Of a DNA stretch of 64,000 nucleotides, positions 11,110 through 23,542 are shown in pieces (the stretch's first letter is position 1; each line of letters begins with the position of its first letter). The notes under the pieces were generated by a model. That model was not told the origin of the DNA. It did no database searches and saw only the letters and a program-made list of their open reading frames with translations. A program made the translations under genes and the position numbers. Source of the DNA: Calamus simplicifolius (Eukaryota; Streptophyta; Magnoliopsida; Arecales; Arecaceae); NCBI GenBank assembly GCA_900491605.1, contig UESW01001678.1, forward strand, positions 267,570 to 331,569, given 5' to 3'.

Positions 11110-12463
11110 GTGTCGCGGGCCTTCTCTCCAGCATCAGTTATAAGCACGACATAACCTTTAGCAGTTAAAGACACCCCAGAGAACAACCTACGACACCTCG
11201 GAAAGCAACAAACAAAGATCGCAAAAGTTATAATCATGGGTGTCGTAGCGTTGTCAATAGGGTGTCGTAACATTTCAACTTTGGTGTCGTGAAGATTTTC
11301 GAGCGAATTCAAGTTGGGGTGTCGCGGGCATTCTCTTCAGTGTCAGTTATAAGCACGACACACCCTTTAGCAGTTAAAGACACCCCATAGAACAAGCTAC
11401 GACATCCCAAAAAAGTAACATACGAAGATCGCGAAGGTTATAAGCATGGGTGTCGTAGTGTTGGTGCTAGGGTGTCGTAACGTTTCAACTGTGGTGTCAC
11501 AAATGATTTTTGGCTGAATTCCTCCTTGGGTGTCGTAAGGTTATAAGCATGGGTGTCGTAGCATTGTCGCTAGGGTGTCGTGATGTTTGAACTGCGGTGT
11601 CACGAAGAATTTTTAGCCGAGCATAACAGGGGTATCGTATTTGTTTAACAGAGGTGTCTTATTTCTTTAACTTGGGTGTCGCAATACTCTCGATTTTCTC
11701 CTGCGATGTCGCGAAGCTTTTTTCCAGCATTCGTTTGGAGCACGGGTGTCGTAGGCTTGTAACTACGGTGTCTTAACAGTAAATCTGGGGTGTTGTAGCT
11801 TTTATGACGAATGAAACGCTACGACACCCCCAGATAGCAACAAACGGATACTCCTGATTAAAACAACCTATGATACCCGAGAAAACAACCTACAACATCA
11901 TAGAAAACATCTTACGACACCCAGGAAAGACTGTTACGATACCCCAGGGATAGCACGACACTTCAGCCTTACGACAACCAAGGAAAACATTACGACAGTG
12001 CAGTTACAAACCTTCAACACTCCAGTTCTTATATAATGACACCCCGGATGCAACCGTTAAGCCACGCCACGCCCCAATCGTAGTACACCCGAGTTGTTAA
12101 ATGATGACACTAGAGCTATATAGATAGGAAATAATGGGGAATATAGGCCGAAACACTCTAACGACACCCCAGTTCATAAGGTATAACATCCTAGTTAAAC
12201 GAGTATGATATTCGTGCTACAAAACACAAAACTCTAAACAGTTATGACTCCCAGAATGTCATAACTGTTTTGTTCTAAGGAAGTTACCCGCGCATTAAAT
12301 GGTTTGGTCATACATTAACTACCTCTAACGAGAAAAATAGTTGGTGTAATAAAGGAGCTTTACAAAGACGTGGGAACAAGGACTTTTTACTTCGTGCTAT
12401 GGACGACATTTCCTCCATAAGTTTTTGTACAAAGACTTCAGTAGCCAAGTATTCTAGCCTCGA
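11110..12463 (-). repeat. Right terminal inverted repeat of the MULE
   Basis: Reverse complement of 1-1340. Read on the minus strand from 12463 it gives the same order of blocks: the ~230 bp unique outer part, then GGTGTCGT-dense DNA, then ~210-bp units. The arms differ by scattered substitutions and small indels, so the insertion is not very recent. Confidence 0.85.
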
Positions 12464-13438
12464 AGCTGAAATATTTTCTTTCGATCGGACTCCTCAGAGC
12501 GAGGGCTCAGGATCTTGCTCAAACCTTGGACTGATTCCTTAGCATCGAAAGTCAGAGCGAGGGGGAAGAAAGTGTTTTTCTTGCACAGATGAAATCCAAG
12601 AAAAAATGGCGGTAGAAGTAGGCTGGAGGGAAAGGGCATTTTCGTTTGCACACTAATTTTTAAAAAAAGACGAAGTGCTTTTCATGGCCGTCATGATTAG
12701 AACGTAATATCATTGCAGAGTCATACCGTCCGGCATCATCAGCCACGTAGGATCCATGTGGACCAATCAGGAGAGACGGTGCAGCCTACGTAGGACTTGC
12801 TGCACTGGGGGCGATGTACAAAGACTTTTCCATTTTATTTAAACCTATGGGTATTTATCCATCTTCGTTTCATTTAGAGTGGATATGACGGTCAAAAAAA
12901 TGAATAGGAATATAGGTACAAGGATATGTGGTAATAACCCATCATCATGATTATGTGTGATTATGGGAATGAGAAGGCAATACCTATCATGGATATGGGA
13001 GGAGCATGGATGTAAAGATACCCTCATCTCACCCTATATTTATTATACTGACCCTACTATATGTATCCATTATACCATCAATAAATTTAGTTAATTATTT
13101 TTATTTATTAATATAGTTACAAATTTTCAATAGAAAACTTCATAAGCAGATATACACTATAATTTTTTTAGACCTGAGTCATTTGTCCAACTTGGAATCA
13201 AAGGAGCAAAGAAAAGTAACCTATAATTACTTTAGACCTAGAATTGAAATTAAAATTAAAAAAAAAAAAGAATGAAATAGAATTTAGAATAGACAACGGG
13301 CATAGAGTTGGGTATGAATAACAGAGTGAGCATGGACATTACGATATGGATAATAGAATAGATATGGATAAAACAAAACTTAGATACAATTTCGTGTGTC
13401 ATTCTGTAATTTGTGTCTATCTCTTTTTACCTTTTTTC
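12464..13438. other. Flanking genomic DNA, no gene recognised
   Basis: 12464-12840 is of moderate GC and holds a short minus-strand open frame with no family signature. 12840-13438 is AT-rich. I see no RNA gene or conserved coding motif. Confidence 0.5.
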
Positions 13439-14263
13439 AAAAGGCAATTTGGAGGATTATGGGTTATCAGATCTGTGAGGATGTTTTCAGTTTGCCGCGG
13501 TCCTCTTTCCTCAGTGATATCAGAAGGAATAACCAGCAGCGGGGTACAGTCTGGGCTGCTACAGCTTACCAGATTTGGTTATCTCGCAATCAGATGGTCT
13601 TCACTGATGACTTCGTTCCCCTCAGCGGACTGCTCGGATAGCTATATCCTTCTACTCTGCCTTCTCTCGTGCTGCTCATGATTTTGATATCTGGTCACTG
13701 GGGTTCCCCTGCTACTTCGGTAGCGAACCGGCAGACGGTTTTTATTTCTTGGGAGCCCCCCCACCAGGGTATATTAAAATCAACTTTGATGGGAGTGTTC
13801 GGGAAGACTCGCTGGTTCTGCTTTTATTATTAGAGGTGCTGATGGTGGTATGTTGGCGGCTGGAGGTTTTGGTCTCCTTGATTCCTCTGTTCCTATGGCC
13901 GAGCTGTATGCGGCGTGGGCCGGGATTTCTTTTGCGGTTCGATCCCTTCATGCTCAGAGTCTCTTTATTGAGGGGGACTCTCTTACGGTCATTCGTTGGC
14001 TTCGACAGGAAGGTAGTGATCTCCCTCCGACTAATCCTCTTCTTCTGGATATCTCGTCTCTTTTGAGGGGGGTCACCTTCTATCAGATTCGGCATGTCTA
14101 TCGCGAGGCCAACATGGTAGCTGATTGGATTGCGGGTGTTGCGGCCCTTTTTTCTGTTTTTGGATATGGAAACAGGGGGACTCCTGCCCCATTGTACTTA
14201 AACAGCTTTATTTTCTGATATATCTGGGCTGACTCACGCTAGACTGGTGTGATCGCCCGTTTT

Positions 14264-14318
<55 letters not shown>

Positions 14319-14321
14319 ATT
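13439..14321 (+). mobile_element. 5'-truncated L1-type LINE with poly(A) tail and TSD
   Basis: The insertion (13450-14310) is bounded by an 11-bp direct repeat AAAAGGCAATT at 13439-13449 and 14311-14321. It ends in a run of about 45 A from 14268. Only the 3' end of the element is present, which is typical of target-primed reverse transcription that stopped early. Confidence 0.92.
13450..14218 (+). pseudogene. LINE ORF2 3' end: zf-RVT linker and RNase H domain, broken
   Basis: The first part (to about 13640) encodes a linker typical of plant LINEs (AATAYQIWLSRNQMVF). The RNase H domain then appears in two frames: PPPGYIKINFDGS near 13770, and after a frameshift at about 13810 IIRGADGGMLAAGGFG, MAELYAAWAGI and FIEGDSLTVIRWL. 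The three acidic positions of RNase H (Asp in NFDGS, Glu in AELYAAW, Asp in EGDS) are still visible. Reverse transcriptase and endonuclease are missing through truncation. With the frameshift, no active product is expected. Confidence 0.85.
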
Positions 14322-15738
14322 AAGCTTCCACTTTGTCTCTTTGCTACTTTTTTTAAAGCCAGTTAAGCTTCCGTCTAAGCCTCATATGATGATAAATTGA
14401 AGTGATGTGATAATAATAAGAAAGAGCGATACAATTCAATACAATCTATACGACAACTGTACCTAAAATCTATTCGTGTGGATATTACATAATCCCTGGA
14501 AATATAGATATAATTCCTATGAATATGAATACAAAATTTTGTATCGATATTACACAATCCATACAAGTGCAATATAAATGAAGTTACCCTTTTTTTTATA
14601 TCCGCTTCATCCCATTTTCATCCCTAAGAGAGCCGCTTAGGCCCATTTCCAACCCAACCTATCAATGAGAAATTGACATGTTGTCTTTTGAGATACCAAG
14701 AGTAGAATTTCCCTATCAATTTGCTTAGGGATACAGGTGTAGTTTAAGAACTCGATGTGGACCACGGTGGGGCTGTGCTAAGAGAACTAATGAGGCATGG
14801 GAAATATGGAGGATTTTAATTTTTATTTTTTTGCTAGGTTTCGACGCATTTTTGTTTAATTTCAAGTCCTTTAATTTAGCGATACTTGCTTATACTTGGC
14901 AACTTGATTGATGCTTGAAAATTTTAGGTTCTTGTGCTGTTTTTATATCTGAAATTAATCAATCAGTAGATGATATTATCTAATGATGCAAAAACTAATA
15001 CTTTACAAAATTAATTTTGTATTAACGCTTGATGGGATTATGATTAATTACTTGCCATTTTTATAAGAAGTATATGAGAGAAGCTCTGGACAAGAAGAGG
15101 TTAATTATATAACGAATCGCTGACAATCATAAAGAGATTTTTTTTTTAAAAAAAAAAAAGACAACATCAAGAGAAAGTAGTTAGTAAAAAAAAAACCATC
15201 TAAGGAAATATTCTCTTCTTCTAATCAAACCTCTTTTATCACTTTACTCAGCTAAACATTTTTACTAAGCTACACATATTCAAGGTGGACATGTTGACCA
15301 AGATTACATTTAGATAATCTGGATGCCACACAAACCATGTAGAAAATAAAAATATAAGTCCATAACAAAGTACTTTAAGTCTGTTTTAATAGAAAATCAT
15401 ACATATTGTTTTATGCTGCTTTAATTACGCAATTTTCACCAAGCCTTTTTATAATAAAGTTTTCAAAGTATCTAATTCAATGGGACCAGTTTGAAAAACA
15501 TGAATCTTTATTTTAATCAATAGTGAATAAATAATCAAGATAAATACTTAACATTCTTAACATATTTTGCAAAAAAAAATAAGAATGGCACACAATTAAA
15601 TATGTTTCACCAAAGTTTCTGTCTTTTCTACAAAGTATAACAACAATAGAAGCAAAAGTGTGCCAATTTCATTTACTTTTTATCAGTTTCTCTTGCAAAC
15701 TAATAATATTGTTATGTATAATAAGATAAACAAAAATA
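14322..15738. other. AT-rich intergenic DNA
   Basis: No coding motif, RNA gene or clear repeat recognised. This is the 3' side of the TFIIIC subunit gene, so its 3' UTR and poly(A) site should lie just below 15739. Confidence 0.5.
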
Positions 15739-18700
15739 TTACAATTTATTTGCATCAGATTCCTCAGGTATTTGTTCATCGATTGCTAACTTAAATTTGA
15801 GAACTTTGTGAAGCTTTGCCTTTGGCTTGACATGTTTTAATGAAGCTTCATTTGAATCGATGTTGGATTTATTATCTTTCAAGAGATTTGTTTCGGAAGA
15901 TCCCGTGTCCTGATTCAACACACCATCTGCAAAAGAGAGAAAGACTAAATTTTAATATAAAAAGAGACTAATAAATCTATTTTAAAACCAATGCATGGAA
16001 AGATCCACTCACATAATTTAGAAACACATTTTCTAAAATAAAATAAAATAATTTTGAAACAAAAAAATACATATTATTACAAAGCATGTTAAATTTATTA
16101 TATTATCACGCATGACTTGTTATCTAAAAATATACTTCTATTTTAACTTTTGATAATGAAAATAAAAAGAAAATATAATGGAAATAAATACGTATAGAAT
16201 TTAATCTTCAAGCCATAAAGTAATGAAAGTATCATGAATCATATAACTAATTTTCTTTTCCACACATACCAAGACAATTAAGTTTGAAATAATGCAACTG
16301 TAGGGTCTCTAAGTACAATACTTACTGCTTTCAGAGAACACAAAGCATGTTCCTATGGTATCTTGATACTCTCCAATCTGTTGCATGGTAAACATAATGT
16401 AAATTTGACATCAGTCAGTGGTACAAGACTAAGAAGATAAGTTTTAGAATAAAACAGTTGACAAACTGAAAAGTTTTGTTATTTTTTAATTGACAAGAAT
16501 TATTGCAGTTGCTAAATATATTATATTTAACAAGATATATGTATACACTGGCTTTATCATTTAAACACAAAATCCAATGTTTGTAATTGGTTAATGTTAA
16601 ATTATTTATAGACACCAAATAAATTGTAGTTTCATATCCTTAAAAAAATCAGTATAACAGTCTTTGCAGGACATTTTTCTCTGACAATGCTACAACAGGA
16701 TTTGATAATAACTATGGACATATAAATCAAAGACTTCAAAATGAAAGAGAGAGAGAGAGAGAGAGAGAGAGCCTACTTATAACTTCATGCAATTACTTGC
16801 GCGCACATGTATTATATATACAAAGCAAGGTTGTAGATATTGCAATTCAAAAAATCAATTACATATTTACACTACATTAAAAACTAAGCATACCAATCAA
16901 CAATTAACAAAATATCTAAAATCAATGAGTATAAATACATCAAATGGGAATAAGAACATATATGAGACTCATAATCCAATAACAACTATTGCAAAAATAG
17001 TTGATCAAGACACATTGTAATCACAACCACCATACTTGTTCCATCTATTTAAAGTCAACTATGTAGATCCAAGCATTCTAAATTTAGAGCAATAGATTAA
17101 TATTAAGATGAGTTTACAACAACAGATTAACATAAAGATCAAGATGGGGAAAACAGATAATTAAATACTATATGATAACGAACTATAACCACAACCACCA
17201 AATTTGTTCCATATATTTAAGCTCTGTTTCATCTATCTAAGATTTATTCTATTTATGAAAATATATGAATAAAAGAAACAGCCATGAATTATATTTGCAA
17301 CTAACGTCCAATAGATCCATGAATGGAACAAATGGAAATAATAGATGCTAAAGATGTGACCAGGTATAGGTAGATTCCTTCATGCCTGGGATGAGCAGTA
17401 AATTAAACTAAAACATCAGTAAAAGTTGTTTGTTTTATATGATTAGTATTACACTCTGCAAATCAGTTAAGCATTTAGAAGGAAAAGATGACCTAAAATG
17501 CCTATTAAATAGAGGGTGTGAAATGATTAAATAAGCTTTAAATGAAACAAAAAAAACATATCCAATGAATAAGCACATAATTTCAACTCTTGCCACAACT
17601 TCAGTGGATTATTAGTACAGCTCACAACAGAAGCAAAGCTTAGACAATAACAAGATTCATAACCATGGCTGCTCCTCAGGCCCAAACAGAGATGCAGTCT
17701 ATGCGAGTACACTTGACTGTGTTCAGTATATGCCATTCATAATTTGAGCAGAAAAGAATACAATCATGAGACAAACAAAGAGCAAGGTGAACCACATGAA
17801 AGTCTCATGAAGCACATGTCACACACCTAAACAGTGTCTCACATCCACAGCATGAAACCGGTGTGCTGGTAGGTAAGAGTAGGAATCTCACTCTCAAGAT
17901 TCATGTGCCACACATGTAAACAGTGAGGCTGCAACCCATGTCGCATTTTATCTGCTTGTGGAAAAAGGGGGGTGTTCACAAGAAAGGCAACCATCCAGGT
18001 GCCCAATTATCAAGCAATAGGCAATGATAAAACTTAAGAAACAGTACACCAAAGGTTAAGGTAATCCAGTATATTCCTCTAAACTGATGATAGTTCTTGT
18101 GACTCAAATACTTACCAGTTTCAAGTGGTTGCCGATGACCAATACAGGATTCAGAGTGTCTAAACCCTACAAAAATAAAATGACCACATTACCTTTATAT
18201 ATATACATATTATATATATATATAACAGATCCATGAAAACAATAGATGTATGACAAATAACTGGCTGAGTACAAGGCCATGATGGTAGCTGCGCCCTTCT
18301 TCCCATGAGGGAGGTCCTACGTTGAAATCTTGATGGTGTTGTTTTTCAAGTATTTGACCTAGGTACTTCTAATAAATGGTTCTCCTATCATATTACTCAA
18401 AAAGACATAAAGATATAGTGAAAATAGTCCAAATTGTAAGGACAATATCTCTAATTAAGATGTCAAGCGAACACACTCTTTCTAGAACATGATGTTGCAA
18501 TCTTAGATGCTTTGGGAAAATACACGAGTTTACAGCAAAACCTGATAAATTGAATTCAAGTGGATGACTAGTTTCAAGCAAATATATTGCATGTGACATC
18601 ATTGTCAGAAAGCATTTGCCAGAACTTTGAACTTTAGCAAAAGTAGCCATCAAGAATGAGATATAAATAATTCACATGCTATCACAACATGATATTCCCA

Positions 18701-18867
18701 TTCACAAATAAATTTATGTCCAGCACAAATATAGTAAAAGAACTTACAGATAGGACATAGGGAGCATCTGCTGGAATATCACCGTGTACGCAAACATCAT
18801 CCAAGTCAAGTAAGAGATACTCTTCTTCGGCCTCAACTTTCGTTTTTTCTTCCAGGTTGCCTTCCAT
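15739..18867 (-). CDS. GTF3C6: General transcription factor 3C subunit 6-like (TFIIIC_sub6), four exons
   Basis: The subunit belongs to TFIIIC, which binds the internal promoters of tRNA genes in the nucleus and recruits TFIIIB for RNA polymerase III. Exons on the minus strand: 18867-18748, 18166-18116, 16377-16326 and 15926-15739, joined by GTAAG donors and AG acceptors. Together they make 411 nt, 136 codons plus TAA, with the frame kept throughout. Residues 14-24 (EEEYLLLDLDD), 35-52 (APYVLSGLDTLNPVLVIG) and 58-73 (IGEYQDTIGTCFVFSE) match the conserved beta-barrel of the TFIIIC_sub6 family, which pairs with the tau95/GTF3C5-like subunit. Residues 76-136 are a variable acidic/Lys-rich tail. 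Length is normal for a plant member and nothing is broken. It is the only convincing host gene here; introns are 399, 1738 and 581 bp. Confidence 0.93.
16744..16771. repeat. (GA)n microsatellite in intron 2 of the TFIIIC gene
   Basis: About 13 GA units in a row. Confidence 0.9.
18190..18226. repeat. (TA)n-rich stretch in intron 1 of the TFIIIC gene
   Basis: Interrupted TATATA runs just upstream of exon 2 of the minus-strand gene. Confidence 0.8.
18255..18400 (+). mobile_element. Possible tRNA-derived SINE in intron 1
   Basis: TGGCTGAGTACAAGG resembles an A box. About 60 bp later GGTCCTACGTTGAAATC resembles a degenerate B box. A T-rich end follows, but no clear target duplication was found, so this is tentative. 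Confidence 0.3.
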
Positions 18868-20690
18868 TAATAATGCTCAAAATCTTATGCAAAAAGCAAC
18901 AGAGGGCAATGTTTGCCTAATAATCTCAGGGCAATACCTGCACTTAAGTTGAGAAGATCCAAACACAATAAAAATCTACCAATCACAAATTCAAAACACA
19001 AACCATAAGAACTCTACTGAAAATTACTTCCATAACCAAAAATGGATAGCTATTGCCAATAAACATAGGAATCACAAAAAGGAATGCAATTCAAAATCAC
19101 ATAACTCATTGTGCAATATATGAAAACATTTACACCTCATAACTGCAACATTTTAGTGACTAATTTGATGTTCCCTTATTTATACATGTGCAGACTCAAT
19201 TCTCAGTGAACAAATGTTATGCATTTAGTGACCATACAGCAACTACAATTGGCAGAGGTAATTTCCCATTTAGATTTCTAGAAATAGTTAGATAGCGTAG
19301 GCTTTTTTTGTTAATTGGTTTGAGTTCATCTCTTCTTTATTATATAAGCCTACCCAAATCTTACAAGCAGGATACCTGAACAAATCTAATAGAGCTAGAA
19401 GAATTTCATTCAAGATTTCATCAAGCAGAGAAACTGGATTTTATTGATTCAAATTCAATATTTCTATTTTTTATTTATTTATTCTAAATTTCCTAGAGTT
19501 TTATTTTTATGAAATTCCTAAAGTTTCAAAATTTTCCTTTTTATTTTGTTTTTACATTGAATCTATGATTTTGGGTCTTTTTTACCATCGAAGAGCCCGT
19601 TGAGATGTTCATGGGCATGTTACAGGAGATATGATCAGTTGGACAAAATCTTTGAATAGCATTGAAGCCTAATAATTACAACAATAATTATGAAAAACAA
19701 ACCAAAGAGCAACCTGACCAAGCATTTGGGCCACTAGTTTAGTGGTTTGAGCACTGGATCAATTGGTTGGACTGTGGTATATTTAAAAATACATAAAAAG
19801 CATAATTGCGGATAAATTATCCACTTTAAATACTAGAAGGTTTAGAAACTTCAACAATAACTCATTTCATAAATAAAGAGGCACTTAATGATATCTCAAG
19901 GTCCAAATAACAAAGTATCACAACTTATCATATGCAAAATGTGAACCGCAAAAGCAGAAAGACCATCAAAGTTGCAGAAAGACAAGAAAAATGTGGAATA
20001 GATAGAGATATGCATATTAGTTTTTATAAGAGAAAGAAACCATGATTAGAACAGACACAAATATGCAATCTCAATCATATGAACACAACATCCATGGCAG
20101 ATTTACAATACACTACTCTCAATTGCAACATAAAAAAAAAAAGCCAAAACTAAATCACTCATTAATATGAATAGCTATTTAACAATTAATATCTCTAGCA
20201 CAAATTAAATTAAGGAGGAATTGAGAGAGGAAGAAGAAGAGAAGAGAGAAGCCATTGCTGGTTGCCAGACACTGTGACAAGTAGCATAACAGCCACAAGG
20301 GAGGGAAAGAAAAGGGAGGGGAGGGCCCATTGGCCACTGGTGCTGTGACACTATGCCAGGTACAACAATAAAGGAAACAGAAAGTGAGAGGGGAAGAGAG
20401 AGAAAGAGTCTGGGAGGCCATAACCCAAGGAAAGGTTAGGAATGAGTGAGATGGAGAGAGGGAAGAATATGGCAGAGAGACCAAGAGGCCACAGCTAATA
20501 AGAAAGCCAAAAAAGAGGAAGAGGAAGAGAGGGAAAGAGAGAGGGGAGAGAGAATACTACGACTGCCATCACCTCCACCCTCATCCATCACCAACATCAT
20601 CATGGAAGAGAAGACAATTAGAGAGGAAAGGCCACCAGAGAATAGAGAGAAAAAAGGAAGAGAGGTGCTCTGTTAGGATCAAGTTTTTTA
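18868..20690 (-). promoter_or_regulatory. Probable 5' region of the TFIIIC gene, including a possible 5' UTR intron
   Basis: Upstream of the start codon there is a possible acceptor (AAGTGCAG, cut at 18938/18937 on the minus strand). Farther up, 20180-20690 is a pyrimidine-rich tract on the minus strand (CTCTCTTTCC-like), as is common for plant promoters and first UTR exons. No definite TATA box or donor could be chosen. The 1.2 kb between is AT-rich without other content. Confidence 0.35.
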
Positions 20691-22772
20691 TCATATGCTA
20701 AGCGTTTTCTCCTATTCAAACCCAAGCCTAAGAGAATCCCAACTCCATGAAAAAATATGCTTGACTTTTGGAATGAAAGGTTCAGATCACTCATGAATTT
20801 TCCTTAAAACCAATCAAGTTAAATGATTTTCACTAGTCCAATTATACCTTTTATCCTATTAGGAAACCAAACTACCTAGAAGTCTGATTCATTGGTTTTG
20901 ATCTGACCGGTCGATTCAATCTACTCTTTTAGAGCTAACAGCAACATTTGAATCCATGCAATGAGATGACCGAGAGACCAAATGTCACACCTCTAACTCA
21001 TCACTTGAGTTGAGCTCATGACAGTTGCATATCCCCTACGTATGATCTCAAAAGAGGTGCAATGTCTAAATTTTATTATCCATCCATAACAAACTTTAAA
21101 TGTCAATTTAAAATCAAATGTCTCAAATTTAACTATAATAATAAAATTATTTATTTATAAATACAACTTTTGCCAATGTTAGAAATCTAAAGTTTTCTTC
21201 TTGCTTGTTCCGCACTCGAGCCTCAATCCATATAGCGATCTTAAGCATCTTGTTACTTTAAAAATATAAATAAGGATGGTATGAGTCTCAACTCAGTAAG
21301 AGTCTCAACTTAAGCACTCACATGCATAATTAAACTTAGATAAGCAACAATCAGTTGTAAGAATAGGTATTAATCATGGGATGCATGTAACAATATAGCT
21401 AATATTAGGTTTCAATATTTTAACAGGCAAACAATATCATCAAGGCAATGTGTCAAGAAAAATTTGTTCAAGATCAAAATTTTAAAGCTACAAAAAAGCA
21501 AATAATATGTTAATATGTCTACAACATAGTATTAGACTAAAGGCTTTCTTTTCAATTTCTCAATTTGTCATTAGCATTATGATACTGTTCAATAATTTTA
21601 AAAGACTAATTCTCAAGATTAATTTATTAAGGTTAATTATATTAACTGGTTGTGGTCACGCTTTAGCTCATGACTAACAATCTAGGGTAAAATGGGATCA
21701 CATTTAATCCACAACTAACATTCTATGCTTCAACCTGTAGCGGCAATCCAAATAATATGAGTTCATATTTTAGTTTGCAATTGACATTCTACACTTTAGC
21801 CCTAATGGAAATCCATTATGTTCACATTTTCGCCCATGGTGGCAATCTATAATGATCACACTTCAGTCTGTAGTGGCAAACCATAATGATCATGCTTTTG
21901 TCCATCATGTCAATCTATAATGATCATGCTCTAGCCCATGATGGCAAACCAAGAGAAACATGGCTAGTCTAATACCTCTCAACTTTAGTACCATTTCATG
22001 ATTCCAATTATAACTAATTTAATATATCATAGGTTTATAACTATTACCTCTCCGCTGGATCCCAATTATGACTAATTCAATATGTCACGAGCTTATAACA
22101 ATTAAAAGTAGCTCATATCCATAATGTCCTTAATCATGCTTATAACAATAACCTGAAATATCAATATCATGTTTTATTCATAACCAGCATCATGTTATCA
22201 ACCATAAATCAACAAGATAATGCAAAACATACACTTATATAATATATGCACGTGTGAAAATACACACCAGAAAGCATGCAAGCTCCATATATAATTAACA
22301 TATTATCATAACGTTATCGAATTATGCATCATCAAGGCAAACAAAAACAATACATATGAAATGTCAGAATTCACACCCAAGAGCATATGAGAAGAGCCCT
22401 ACCTCAAACAGAAGTTAAATCCTATCCTAAGAAACAAACTTCAACCCAGAGTTGTGCCTAATAGATCCAGTTATTTATAATAATAATATAATAACATGTT
22501 TGTAAATAACATTTTCATTTGGTCAATATTCTAATTTGTCAATTCTAACCCTAGATCCACCCTGGTCAAACTATAGTCTAAACTATATATACTTAAATTA
22601 AAAGTAAAAGGTTGTGATCTTACACTAGGCTAATCCTCTCTTTGGTCTGATCACTGTCCACTACACAAATGAAATTCATCCAACATTAAAATAATAAAAT
22701 AGATACAATGGGGATCAAAGGTATGGTCCAAGATTTAGGATTCAAGGTGGCAAATCTCACTTTAAGGCTAGG
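20690..22772. other. AT-rich intergenic DNA with degenerate tandem repeats
   Basis: No gene recognised. 21650-21960 holds about nine degenerate copies of a ~34-bp unit (for example CACTTCAGTCTGTAGTGGC then AATCTATAATGATCA). 21980-22110 holds two copies of a ~75-bp unit (CCAATTATAACTAATTTAAT / CCCAATTATGACTAATTCAA). Confidence 0.6.
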
Positions 22773-22777
22773 GTATC

Positions 22778-23463
22778 TTATGTGGCTGATCCAACGCCGT
22801 TAGAGTTAACAGTGAAGGAAACTGATGGAGCCCCGCCTCGGTCCCGCAGGACGACTTTGGCCTCCGAGGTCCCCTCGGCCTCGGCTTCAGACGGCATTCC
22901 CTCGAGTTGCCGCCTTGGCCTCGAGCTGCCTCGGCCTCGGCCTCGAGCCAGCCTGGCACCTACTACCACCACCTGACACGTGGCCCACCAACCGCCCGCT
23001 GCGGCCACGTGCTCCGTCACCCAACTGCAACAGCGCGTGGCCACGCCTCGTAACGGCGCGCGCCTGACACGATCAGGTACGCCTGCCACTCGTAGCCCGT
23101 GCTTTGCGAATGGCAGGCGAGCAAGATACCTCTGACATGCCCAGTGTCGGTGGTGACCCGTCACCATCAGCCTTCCCTTTCGTTCGTTACTGGGCAACGG
23201 CACCTCGAAATCAGCAACCTTCTGGAAGCAGGGAGAGAGACCTTCGGACAGGTATAAAAGCCCGCATTCATGACGAGGGAAGGATCCTGAACTCAAGTTC
23301 TCTAGCTCTTTCTGCTAGTTAACCTTGTCTGTTCCCAAGTTGCTGACTTGAGCATCGAGGGTCCCCACCGGAGCAACCGGTCTCTGGAGACTTTCTTGCA
23401 GGAATCTTCAAGGAGGAGGATCTCCGTTCCCCAATGTTGAAGGAGAGTGACTTGGCGTCAACA
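22778..23463 (+). repeat. 5' LTR of element D
   Basis: Begins TTATGTGGCTGATCC (a mutated TGATGTGG) and ends GGCGTCAACA. A TATA box (TATAAAAG) lies at 23253-23260. Confidence 0.88.
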
Positions 23464-23466
23464 GAT

Positions 23467-23481
23467 TGGCGCTCCAGGAAG
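23467..23481 (+). other. Primer binding site of element D
   Basis: TGGCGCTCCAGGAAG, three bases after the LTR end. It starts with TGG, as expected for pairing with a tRNA 3' CCA end, and resembles the site of element E. The tRNA was not identified. Confidence 0.65.
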
Positions 23482-23542
23482 AGGGGAGATAAAAAGCTTC
23501 GAACCAGTAGCGACACTCTCTCTTTCCCCGAGCTCTTAAGCT

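Larger units (their letters stand above)
1..12463. mobile_element. Giant Mutator-like element (MULE), about 12.5 kb, long TIRs
   Basis: The first bases of the window reappear as a reverse complement at 12463 going backwards (outer bases TCGAGGCT(G/A)GAATAC(C/T)TGG), and the match continues for about 1.35 kb with small differences. Between the arms lie a FAR1-type transposase relic on + and a ULP1-like gene relic on -, an arrangement known from the plant MULEs that carry ULP-like genes (Kaonashi/KI type). The true left edge may lie just outside the window, so the expected 8-11 bp target duplication cannot be checked; the right flank begins agctgaaat. The coding parts are broken, so this copy is probably not autonomous. 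Confidence 0.9.

Noticed and set aside
20179..20676. Open frames in the purine/pyrimidine-rich tract
   Set aside because: Low-complexity translation; more likely promoter or 5' UTR of the TFIIIC gene.
22768..23296. 172-codon minus-strand frame in the LTR of D
   Set aside because: Lies wholly within the LTR and is an antisense shadow in GC-rich DNA.
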